Assembly (NCBI RefSeq): GCF_963422355.1
Contig: NC_085094.1
Coordinates: 7,743,770 to 7,807,769 of the forward strand
DNA: 64,000 nt
Reading direction: 5' to 3'
Source of the DNA: Corticium candelabrum
Taxonomy: Eukaryota; Porifera; Homoscleromorpha; Homosclerophorida; Plakinidae
Shown: in pieces, positions 54,148 to 64,000 of the stretch
How positions within the stretch are numbered: position 1 is the first letter of the stretch
Layout of the letters: the number at the start of each line of letters is the position of its first letter
Notes under the pieces: model-generated
Seen by the model: the letters and a program-made list of their open reading frames with translations, nothing else
Database searches by the model: none
Told to the model about the DNA's origin: nothing
Position numbers and translations under genes: made by a program

Positions 54148-54976
54148 GTAGGAGTTTCTGATTTGGTGTCTTGATTTGTATTGTGTTTGTCTGGTGTAAC
54201 AGCAGATAGACATGTATAGTCATGAAAGGCAGACAGACAGTGTGTTTGGACAGAATTGGACAGAACGAACAAACGAACATACAGACAAACAACAAACAAA
54301 CATGCAAACATAAAAACACACGAACAAACAAACAAACATACAAACAAACAAACAATCAAACAAACATACACGCATACAAACAAACAGACAAGCATACATG
54401 CAAACAAACATACAAAAACGAACGAGTGAATGAACAAACACGAACTAACAAATGAATGATCTAATTGCCTGCCTGCTGTATTGACTACTGCTTGACTGAC
54501 TTCAGAAATACGTCTAATGGACAGATAAACAGATTGATTAATTGGTTGAGACAATCAGATGGGCAGACCAACATGTAGACACACAAATAGACACGGTCAC
54601 ACACAAATGGACCTACAGATGAATGGCTTGATGAATGGACAGACAGACAGACACGTCCGGGGCCTCCCCTCCAAATGCATCCCATTAGTGTTTGAACACT
54701 TCGGACGTTGGGGCTCAGAGGCAGCTCAATTCCTACACCGCCTGTCACTCCAGTCTATAGACGAAGACGGAAGAAAGAACAGTCATGAATTTAAGTTATT
54801 GTGGTGTAAATGCATGTCGGTAGCTTTGCAAAGGTGTAATGCTAGCGTAATTAGCAGAAAGTTGGCAAGACTGGGACATTCTTCATTCGCACGTAGTTAA
54901 ATTATGGCGTCGGCCGTTTGGGCCAGACTAGAATGTAGTAGTGTTGTTCTTTGAAAATATATGTATTGACAGACAG

Positions 54977-55039
<63 letters not shown>

Positions 55040-55702
55040 CAAATAGAAACACAAACAGACAGGCAGACAGATGAATGGACAGACAGACAGACAAACAGAT
55101 GGACAGACAAACAGACAGATGGACAAACATGCAAACAAACAGACAGATAGACAGACAGACAGATAGACGAACAGATTGACAGACAACAGAACAGACAGAC
55201 AGACACAAATACACACACAAACAGATGGACAAACAGACAGAAAGACAGATGAATGGACAGACAGACAGACAGACAGACATATGGACAGACAGACACAGAG
55301 ACAGATACATAGACAAACAGAGACAGACAGAAAGACAGACAACAAAACAGACAGAGACAAATGGATGAACAGACAAACAGACAGACAGACAGAAAGACAG
55401 ACAACAAAACAGACAGACAGATGGACGAACAGACAGACAGACAGAAAGACAGAAAACAAAACAGACAGACAGATGAACAAACAGACAAACAGACAGACAC
55501 ACGGACAAACAGACAGAAAGAAAGACATGTTCCATGTGTGTGTATGTTTGTTCATCTGTCTGTCTGTCTGTCTGCCTTGTCTGAGTGTCTCTATGTGTCT
55601 GTCTGTCTGTCTGCCTTGTCTGAGTGTCCCTATGTGTCTGTCTGTCTGTCTGCCTTGTCTGAGTGTCTCTATGTGTCTATCTGTCTGTGTGTGTGTGTGT
55701 GT

Positions 55703-55800
<98 letters not shown>

Positions 55801-55854
55801 TTGTTCATCTATCTGTCTATCTGTTTGTCTGTCTGTCTTGTCTGTGTGGCTATG

Positions 55855-55885
<31 letters not shown>

Positions 55886-56016
55886 TTGTTCATCTATCTG
55901 TCTATCTGTTTGTCTGTCTGTCTTGTCTGTGTGGCTATGTGTCTGTCTGTCTGTGTGTCTGTCTGTCTGTCTATTTGTGTGTTTGTCTGTTTGTTTGTTT
56001 CTTGTTTGTCACACAG
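54148..56016. repeat. Intron 3: tetranucleotide arrays plus retroelement fragment and (GT)n
   Basis: AAAC-rich 54264-54450; retroelement fragment 54653-54962; (GACA)n 54968-55526; (TGTC)n with a (GT)n block 55687-55763; further TGTC arrays to 56010. A TGCCTTGTCTGAGTGTC unit is repeated three times at about 55570-55670. Confidence 0.85.
54653..54962 (+). mobile_element. Retroelement (LINE-like) fragment inside the (GACA)n array
   Basis: Unique sequence interrupting the array, open to a stop at 54900: FEHFGRWGSEAAQFLHRLS, HEFKLLWCKCMSVALQRCNA, VISRKLARLG. This resembles the C-terminal tails of LINE ORF2 products and differs from the LINE at 44-50 kb. (GACA)n resumes straight after. Confidence 0.55.
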
Positions 56017-56379
56017 CTGGGTACTCCACATCGAACAAACACAATTCTTTTCCAGAGGCTCCACAAATTGCCGTTGCCCCAACCGCCCCCACAACAGTCA
56101 ATTATGGTGCTGAAATCTTCTTGCAATGTGCTGCTACTGGCATCCCTACACCACAGATCACGTGGCTGAGAAACTCCCAAGAGCTCAAGTTTGACGATAA
56201 TCGTCGTTCAATTGTCATGGACAACGTGACTCAACGTCTTAATGGACGGCCAGTTGATGTGATATCTAACCTCATGATCAAGAATATCACTGATGCGGAT
56301 GATGGTGTGTACAAGTGCAATGCCAGCAATAGTCAAGGATGGACGAGTGCAACAGTGAGGGTAAAGGTTGATGTGGCAG
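56017..56379 (+). CDS. Ig exon 3
   Basis: 363 nt, phase 1-1. Variants SIVMDNVTQRLNG, LMIKNITDADDG, CNASNSQGW (an extra potential sequon, NAS). Confidence 0.92.
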
Positions 56380-56874
56380 GTAGGAGTTTCTGATTTGGTG
56401 TCTTGATTTGTATTGTGTTTGTCTGGTGTAACAGCAGATAGACATGTATAGTCATGAAAGGCAGACAGACAGTGTCTTTGGACAGAATTGGACAGAACGA
56501 ACAAATGGACATACAGACAAACAGACAAACAAACAAACAAACAAACAAACACATGCAAACAAACATACAAACATACAGACAAACACATGCAAACTAACAA
56601 ACAAACAAACAAACATACATGCACACATACAAACAAACAAACATACGAAAAACGAACGAGCGAATGAGCAAACACAAACTAACAAATGAATGATCTAATT
56701 GCCTGCCTGCTGTATTGACTACTGCTTGACTGACTTCAGAAATACATCTAATGGACAGATAAACAGATTGATTAATTGGTTGAAAAAGCAGATGGACAGA
56801 ACAACATGTAGACACACAAATAGACACGTTCACACACAAATGGACAGACAGACAGATGAATGGCCTGATGAATG

Positions 56875-56913
<39 letters not shown>

Positions 56914-57477
56914 GGACACAAATAGACACACAAACAGACAGGCAGACAGATGAATGGACAGACAGACAAACAGATGGACAAACAAACAGACAGACAGACA
57001 GACAGATGGACAAACATGCACACAAACAGACAGATAGACAGACAGACACAGACAGACAGATAGACGAACAGATTGACAGACAACAAGACAGACAGACAGA
57101 CAGATGGGTAGACAGACAGACAAAGGAATGGACAGACAGACAGACATATGGACAGACAGACACAGAGACAGACAGATGGACAAACAGAGACAGACGGAAA
57201 GACAGACAGACAAACAGAGACAAATGGATGAATAGACAAACAGACAGACAGAAAGACAGAAAACAAAACAGACAGACAGATGGACGAACGGACAGACAGA
57301 CAGACAGAAAGACAGACAACAAACCAGACAGACAGACAGATGAACAAACAGACAAACAGACAGACACACGGACAGACAGACAGAAAGAAAGACATGTTTT
57401 ATGTGTGTGTATGTTTGTTCATCTGTCGGTCGAGATCTGTCTGTCCGTGTCTCTACATGTCTGTCTGTCTGTCTGTC

Positions 57478-57560
<83 letters not shown>

Positions 57561-57703
57561 CTGTCTGTCAGTTTGTTCATCTATCTATCTATCTGTTTGT
57601 CTGTCTGTCTTGTCTGTGTGTCTATGTGTCTGTCTGTCTGTGTGTTTGTCTGTCTGTCTATTTGTGTGTTTGTCTGTTTGTTTGTTTCTTGTTTGCCACG
57701 CAG
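56380..57703. repeat. Intron 4: AAAC, (GACA)n, (GT)n, (TGTC)n
   Basis: (AAAC)n 56500-56650; (GACA)n 56870-57393; GT tract 57483-57559; TGTC/TGTT to 57700. Confidence 0.85.
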
Positions 57704-58066
57704 CTGGTTACTCCACATCAAACAAACACAATTCTTTTCCAGAGGCTCCACAAATTGCCGTTGCCCCAACTGCCCCCACAACAGTCAATTATGGTGCTGA
57801 AATCTCCTTGCAATGTGCTGCTACTGGCATCCCTACACCACAGATCACGTGGCTGAGAAACTCCCAAGAGCTCAAGTTTGACGATAATCATCGTTCAATT
57901 GATGTCAACAACGTGACTGAAAGTCTTAATGGACGGCCAGTCGATGTGATATCTAACCTCATGATCAGGAATATCACTGATGAGGATGATGGTGTGTACA
58001 AGTGCAATGTCAGCAATAGTCAAGGATGGACGAGTGCAACAGTGAGGGTAAAGGTTGATGTGACAG
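57704..58066 (+). CDS. Ig exon 4
   Basis: 363 nt, phase 1-1. Variants [18 protein letters not shown] and DVT at the 3' end. Acceptor CACGCAG rather than CACACAG. Confidence 0.92.
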
Positions 58067-59506
58067 GTAGGAATTTCTGATTTGGTGTCTTGATTTGTAT
58101 TGTGTTTGTCTGGTGTAACAGCAGATAGACATGTATAGGCGTGAAAGGCAGACAGACAGTGTGTTTGGACAGAACTGGACAGAACGAACATACGAACATA
58201 CAGACAAACAAACATAAAAACATACAACAAACATACATACAAATAAGCAAACATACAAATGAGCAAACAAACAAACATACAAACAAATAAACATACATAC
58301 AAACAAACAAACATACAAACAAACATACAAACAAACATACAAACAAACATACAAACAAACATACAAACAAACAAACATGCAAACAAACAAACATACAAAC
58401 AAACACATACAAACAAACTTGCAAACAAACAAAAACATTTATACAAACAAACAAGCAAGCATACAAACATACAAACAAACAAACATACATACAAACAAAA
58501 AACATACATGCATACAAAAACCAAACAAACAAACATAGAAAAACAAACGAGCGAATGAACAAACACAAACTAACGAATGAATGAATGATCTAATTGCCTG
58601 CCTGCTGTATTGACTACTGCTTGACTGACTTCAGAAATACATTTAATGGACAGATAAACAGATTGATTAATTGGTTGAGACAAGCAGATGGACAGACCAA
58701 CATGTAGACACACAAATAGACACGGTCACACACAAATGGACCGACAGACAGATGAATGGCCTGATGAATGGACATACATACAGACAGACAAACAGACAGA
58801 CACAAATAGATACACAAACAGACAGGTAGACAGATGAATGGACAGACAGACAAACAGATGGACAAACAAACAGACAGATAGACAGACAGACACACAGATA
58901 AACGAACAGATTGACAGGCAACAAAACAGACAGACAGACACAAATAGACACACAAACGGATGGGCAGACAGACAGACAAATGAATGGACAGACAGACACA
59001 TATGGACGGACAGACACATATGGACGGACAGACATAGAGACAGACAGATGGACAAACAGAGACAAACAGAAAGACAGACAACAAACAAACAGAGACAAAT
59101 GGATGAACAGACAAACAGACAGACAGACAGATGAACGAACAGACAAACAGACAGACACATGGACAGACAGACAGAAAGAAAGACATGTTTCATGTGTGTG
59201 TATGTTTGTTCATCTGTGTCGGTTGAGATCTGTCTGTCTGTCTTGTCTGTGTGTCTCTACGTGTCTGTCTGTCTGTGTGTGTGTCTATCTGTCTGTCTGT
59301 TGGTTCATCTATCTGTCTATCTGTTTGTCTGTCTGTCTTGTCTGTCTGTGTGTGTGTCTATCTGTCTGTCTGTTTGTTCATCTATCTGTCTATCTGTTTG
59401 TCTGTCTGTTCTGTATGTGTGTCTATGTGTCTGTCTGTCTGTGTGTCTGTCTGTCTCTGTCTATTTGTGTGTTTGTCTGTTTGTTTGTTTCTTGTTTGTC
59501 ACACAG
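58067..59506. repeat. Intron 5: AAAC, (GACA)n, (TGTC)n
   Basis: Long AAAC/ACAT array 58185-58545; (GACA)n 58740-59185; (TGTC)n 59225-59500. Confidence 0.85.
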
Positions 59507-59869
59507 CTGGGTACTGCACATTGAACAAACACAATTCTTTTCCAGAGGCTCCACAAATTGCCGTTGCCCCAACTGCCCCCACAACAGTCAATTATGGTGC
59601 TGAAATCTTCTTGCAATGTGCTGCTACTGGCATCCCTACACCACAGATCACGTGGCTGAGAAACTCCCAAGAGCTCAAGTTTGACGATAATCGTCGTTCA
59701 ATTGACATCGACAACGTGACTGAAAGTCTTAATGGACGGCCAGTCGATGTGATATCTAACCTCATGATCAGGAGTATCACTGATGCGGATGATGGTGTGT
59801 ACAAGTGCAATGCCAGCAATAGTCAAGGATGGACGAGTGCAACAGTGAGGGTAAAGGTTGATGTGACAG
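59507..59869 (+). CDS. Ig exon 5
   Basis: 363 nt, phase 1-1. Starts (A)GYCTLNKHNSF, with a Cys replacing Ser in the linker; [34 protein letters not shown]. Confidence 0.92.
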
Positions 59870-60414
59870 GTAGGAGTTTCTGATTTGGTGTCTTGATTTG
59901 TATTGTGTTTGTCTGGTGTAACAGCAGATAGACATGTATAGTCATGAAAGGCAGACAAGCAGTGTGTTTGGACAGAACTGGACAGAACAAACAAATGGAC
60001 ATACAGACAAACAAACATGCAAACAAACAAACAAACAAACACATGCAAACAAAAATACATGCATACAAACAAGCACATGCAAACAAACAAACAAACAAAC
60101 GACATGCAAACAAATAAACAAGCAAACATACATGCAAACAAACATACATGCATAGAAACAAACAAACAAACATATGAAAACGAACGAGTGAATGAACAAA
60201 CATGAACTAACGAATAAATAATCTAATTGCCTGCCTGCTGTATTGACTACTGCTTGACTGACTTCAGAAATACATTTAATGGACAGATAAACAGATTGAT
60301 TAATTGGTTGAGACAAGCAGATGGACAGATCAATATGTAGACACACTAATAGACACGTTCATACACAAATGGATCGACAGACAGATGAATGGCCTGATGA
60401 ATGGACAGACAGGC

Positions 60415-60447
<33 letters not shown>

Positions 60448-61083
60448 CAAATAGACACACAAACAGATAGGCAGATGAATGGACAGACAGACAAACATAT
60501 GAACAAACAGACAGACAGACAGACAGATGGACAAACATGTAAACAAACAGACAGATAGACAGACAGACAGACACAGACAGACACATAGACGAACAGATTG
60601 ACAGACAACAAGACAGACAGACAGACACAGATAGACACAAAAACAGGCGGGAAGACAGACAGACAGATGAATAGACAGAAAGACAGACATATGGACGGAC
60701 AGACACAGAGACAGACAGAAAGACAGACAACAAACAGACAGAGACAAATGGATGAACAGAACATATGGACAGACAAACACACAGAGAGATTGATGGACAA
60801 ACAGAGACAGACAGAAAGACAGACAACAAAACAGACAGACAGATGGACGAACAAACAGACAAACAGACAGAAAGACAGAAAACAAAACAGACAGACAAAT
60901 GGACAAATGGACAGACAGACAAAAGGACAGACAACAAACAGACAGACAGGCAGATAAACGAACAGACAAACAGACAGACACACGGAGAGACAGACAGAAA
61001 GAAAGACATGTTTTATGTGTGTATGTTTGTTCATCTGTCTGTCTGTCTGTCTGTCTTGTCTGTGTGTCTCTATGTGTGTGTGG

Positions 61084-61163
<80 letters not shown>

Positions 61164-61308
61164 CTGTCTGTCTGTTTGTTCATCTATCTGTCTATCTGTT
61201 TGTCTGTCTGTTCTGTATGTGTGTCTATGTGTCTGTCTGTCTGTGTGTTTGTCTGTCTCTGTCTATTTGTGTATTTGTCTGTTTGTTTGTTTCTTGTTTG
61301 TCACACAG
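59870..61308. repeat. Intron 6: AAAC, (GACA)n, (GT)n, (TGTC)n
   Basis: AAAC 59985-60175; (GACA)n 60400-61006; GT tract 61074-61161; TGTC to 61300. Confidence 0.85.
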
Positions 61309-61671
61309 CTGGTTACTCCACATCAAACAAACACAATTCTTTTTCAGAGGCTCCACAAATTGCCGTCGCCCCAACTGCCCCCACAACAGTCAATTATGGT
61401 GCTGAAATCTTCTTGCAATGTGCTGCTACTGGCATCCCTACACCACAGATCACGTGGCTGAGAAACTCCCAAGAGCTCAAGTTCGACGATAATCATCGTT
61501 CAATTGACATCTACAACGTGACTCAACGTCTTAATGGACGGCCAGTCGATGTGATATCTAACCTCATGATCAGGAATATCACTGATGCGGATGATGGTGT
61601 GTACGAGTGCAATGTCAGCAATAGTCAAGGATGGACGAGTGCAACAGTGAGGGTAAAGGTTGATGTGACAG
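61309..61671 (+). CDS. Ig exon 6
   Basis: 363 nt, phase 1-1. DDNHRSIDIYNVTQRLNG; VYECNVSN (Glu where the other copies have Lys). Confidence 0.92.
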
Positions 61672-62238
61672 GTAGGAGTTTCTGATTTGGTGTCTTGATT
61701 TGTATTGTGTTTGTCTGGTGTAACAGCAGATAGACATGTATAGTCATGAAAGGCAGACAGACAGTGTGTTTGGACAGAACTGGACAGAACGAACATGCAA
61801 ACGAACATACGAACATACAGACAAACAAACATATGAACATACAACAAACATACATACAAACAAACAAACATGCAAATGAGCAAACAACAAACATACAAAC
61901 AAATAAACATACATACAAACAAACAAACAAACATACAAACAAACACACAAACAGACAAACATACATACAAACAAAAAAAACATACAGGCATACAAGAAAA
62001 CATAAGAAAAACGAACGAGCGAATGAACAAACACAAACTAACGAATGAATGAATGATCTAATTGTCTGCCTGCTGTATTGACTACTGCTTGACTGACTTC
62101 AGAAATATATTTAATGGACAGATAAACAGATTGATTAATTGGTTGAGACAAGCAGATGGACAGACCAACATGTAGACACACAAATAGACACATTCACACA
62201 CAAATGGACCAACAGGCAGATGAATGGCCTGATGAATG

Positions 62239-62270
<32 letters not shown>

Positions 62271-62736
62271 CAAATAGACACACAAACAGACACACAAACA
62301 GACAGGCAGACAAATGAATGGACAAACAAACAAACAAACAGACAGACAGACAGATGGACAAACATGCAAACAAACAGACAGACAGACAGAGAGGCAGATA
62401 GACGACAGATTGATAGACAACAAGACAGACAGACAGACAGACACAAATAGACACACAAACAGATGGGCAGACAGACAGACATATGAATGGACAGACAAAC
62501 AGACAGACAGACAGACAGAAAACAAAACAGACAGACATACAGAAAGACAGACAATGAAACAGACAGACAGACAGAAAGACAGACAACAAAACAGAGAGAC
62601 AGATGGACGAACGGTCAGACAGACACACAGACAGACAGACAGATGGACAAACAGGCTGACAGACAGACACAAAGACATGCAACAAAACAGACAGAGAGAG
62701 ACTCACTCTTCTACTCAAATTGCGTTTTACTTTCAG
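61672..62736. repeat. Intron 7: AAAC and (GACA)n, no (TGTC)n
   Basis: AAAC 61790-62020; conserved core about 62067-62160; (GACA)n 62230-62695. Unlike introns 1-6 there is no complementary TGTC array; the acceptor is TTTTACTTTCAG. Confidence 0.85.
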
Positions 62737-64000
62737 ACGTATACAGATATCCTTTCAACTGTTTACATCCTCCACACAGCTGGCCCCAAACATGCACATC
62801 CGTCGCATCCACCACCAGACCTCCCGCCGCTCTCGACGTTTCGCCCAACATTCTACCCGGCAACGAAACTCAAGCCTTCGTCTACTGGAACGGCTGGACA
62901 TGCTTCACACAAACTCGTTGCCCGTTCCTCCATTTCACATGGAAAGTCTACACGCTGGAAAAACAAGGAAACCATCTAGTACCTTGCACTAAGTGTGCGC
63001 ATGGACATGGCCTATACAGCGAGCCGGTCAACGTACGTCCATACCTACACAAACCACAAGGAATTTACATGATCGAGTTAGCAGTTGAATCGCCGGCTGA
63101 CAAAGCGACGTCGATCGCTCGCAGTCTGTTGCTCGTCGACGACGACTCGACGGTCGAGAAATCGTCAACATGCTCGTTGTCTGTTTCTATGGCGACCAAA
63201 CGTGTGGCATTCGGGGACGCAACACTTTGGTGGCAAACGGATAATTCGTTGGATACGTTGACCATCGATTGGTCAAACTGTTTCTATAATTCGTTCATTA
63301 AGCGTCAGCCATCGTTGCTGTATCCGGTTAGAACCTCGTCCGGTGGATTGAATATTGCACACTCACCTCTCTCGTTCGACGGCATCAAGACGGTTAACGA
63401 CTCAGGAGTCGTAGCATTCTATGTTACATTGTGGAATACGAGTGACAGTCAGTCAGATACGATGCTTTCCAACGTCACACTCGGACGGTTCAACGACGGC
63501 TACTCGTTCGTGTACGAACCTCATGCGTCTGGCGAGATGCTCAGAGCTGACGTCGTCGCTACTGACGTATTCGGTCATAAAGGTGGCGACTCGGTTTTCG
63601 TCATCACCGACTTCACTCGTCCACGGATCACGAACTACGACGTATGGGATCGACGTCAACCGTCGATTAAGAACCCGTCGGTGTGTAAATTGGCTGGGGG
63701 AAGCACGACGAGGCATTACTCTCTCGAGTTTAACGTATCGGACGCTGAAAGCGGGATCGATCACGTGGTATGGCATGTCGGCAGTCGAGCGGGAGGGACA
63801 GACGTGGGATCGGGCAACGTAAAACCCGAAAACATTCTTCGAGAAAAATGCAACCTTCCATCATGTTCATGCAGCATTGACGGTTTCTGTTCACTTCGTG
63901 ACATGAAAGTCGAGCTTAAGAGCCTAATTTCTCAATCTTATTACGTCACGTTGATAGCGACAAGCAGATCGGGTCTTACTGTGACGTCGACAAGACAGAC
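62737..64000 (+). CDS. Long ectodomain exon, runs off the window
   Basis: From acceptor TTACTTTCAG (62727-62736) one frame stays open for 420 codons to the window end; phase 1 matches Ig exon 6. It has no ATG near its start, so Met-based ORF finding misses it. Readable landmarks: VYWNGWTCFTQTRCPFL, LVPCTKCAHGHGLYSEPVNV, GIYMIELAVESPADKATS, TLWWQTDNSLDTLTIDWSNC, GVVAFYVTLWNTSDSQSD, ITDFTRPRITNYDVWDR, HYSLEFNVSDAESGIDHVVW, and Cys-rich CNLPSCSCSIDGFCSLRDM. Beta-rich extracellular look, possible sequons (WNTS, NVS). No family recognised. Confidence 0.85.

Larger units (their letters stand above)
3480..64000 (+). other. SRCR-SRCR-Ig multi-exon host gene (partial, inferred span)
   Basis: Supported exons, all plus strand: 3480-3725; 4421-4480, 4619-4803, 4875-4941; 5005-5064, 5965-6210; 9415-9474, 9613-9797, 9873-9939; 10006-10032; 10106-10165, 14722-14967; 15654-15713, 15852-16036, 16109-16175; 16242-16268; 16342-16401, 21642-21887; 50482-50787; 50855-50890; six Ig exons; 62737 to the end. 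Every junction has AG/GT signals and the phases are compatible, nearly all phase 1, the pattern expected of exon-shuffled extracellular modules. The protein would be secreted or a receptor ectodomain with at least eight SRCR and six Ig domains. Neither 5' nor 3' end is in the window. That the 3-22 kb and 50-64 kb blocks share one transcript is inference from strand, phase and domain type. Confidence 0.65.

Noticed and set aside
51204..62694. Dozens of long ORFs on both strands rich in DRQT, CLSV or CLFV
   Set aside because: They are readings of (GACA)n, (TGTC)n, (GT)n and (AAAC)n arrays, which lack stops in several frames. Only the six 363-nt Ig segments inside have splice signals and real domain content.
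62770..62790. Alternative acceptor CACACAG before CTGGCCCC, resembling the Ig exon start
   Set aside because: In phase 1 it leads to a stop after about 67 codons, while the acceptor at 62736 opens 420 codons.
62720..62992. Met-started ORFs at the beginning of the last exon
   Set aside because: They overlap the phase-compatible frame that stays open to the window end and show no domain-like composition.
1..64000. CRISPR arrays, operons or bacterial regulatory elements
   Set aside because: The repeats here are LTRs, tandem exons and microsatellites in a eukaryotic, intron-bearing context.

Overview
This is a eukaryotic, almost certainly metazoan, window. It has phase-1 spliced extracellular-domain exons (scavenger-receptor cysteine-rich, SRCR, and immunoglobulin, Ig), many Ty3/Gypsy, BEL/Pao and LINE retroelements, TTAGGG-type telomeric repeats and long tetranucleotide arrays. 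SRCR expansions plus this transposon mix point to a marine invertebrate; a sponge fits, but the sequence alone does not prove it.

Layout. (1) 1-22,350: part of a plus-strand SRCR gene made of alternating 'A' domains (two exons) and 'B' domains (three exons), in four tandem units. Three of the four C-exon/A-exon introns carry the same antisense Gypsy element (Gypsy-1 copies A, B, C). The fourth (5,065-5,964) is the empty version. A different, 5'-truncated Gypsy (Gypsy-2) sits in the A-to-B intron of unit 2. (2) 22,350-50,480: a transposon nest in what reads as one huge intron. It holds a TA-flanked MITE, a long inverted-repeat element, a CAGGGGCGGAT-ended element and a LINE. The LINE is split by a BEL/Pao element (25,289-44,020, 5-bp target duplication GCTTG). 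That BEL is itself split by Gypsy-3 (in its 3' LTR), a 169-bp MITE (same LTR), Gypsy-4 (in pol) and a 5,081-bp DNA transposon (in gag). (3) 50,482-64,000: a complete SRCR exon, a linker exon, six near-identical Ig exons separated by introns full of (GACA)n and (TGTC)n arrays, then a long open exon running off the window.

The most interesting object is the DNA transposon at 37,706-42,786. It has perfect 88-bp terminal inverted repeats, a perfect 8-bp target duplication and two convergent open genes: a 795-aa protein with DUF6589-like motifs (presumed transposase) and a three-exon, 566-aa RecQ-like helicase. It looks recently inserted and potentially autonomous.

All supported host exons are on the plus strand, and nearly all their boundaries are phase 1. 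They can therefore be joined into one secreted or cell-surface SRCR-SRCR-Ig protein, although membership of the 3-22 kb and 50-64 kb blocks in one transcript is inferred. Most conventional-looking ORFs inside the tetranucleotide arrays are artefacts of stop-free repeats.
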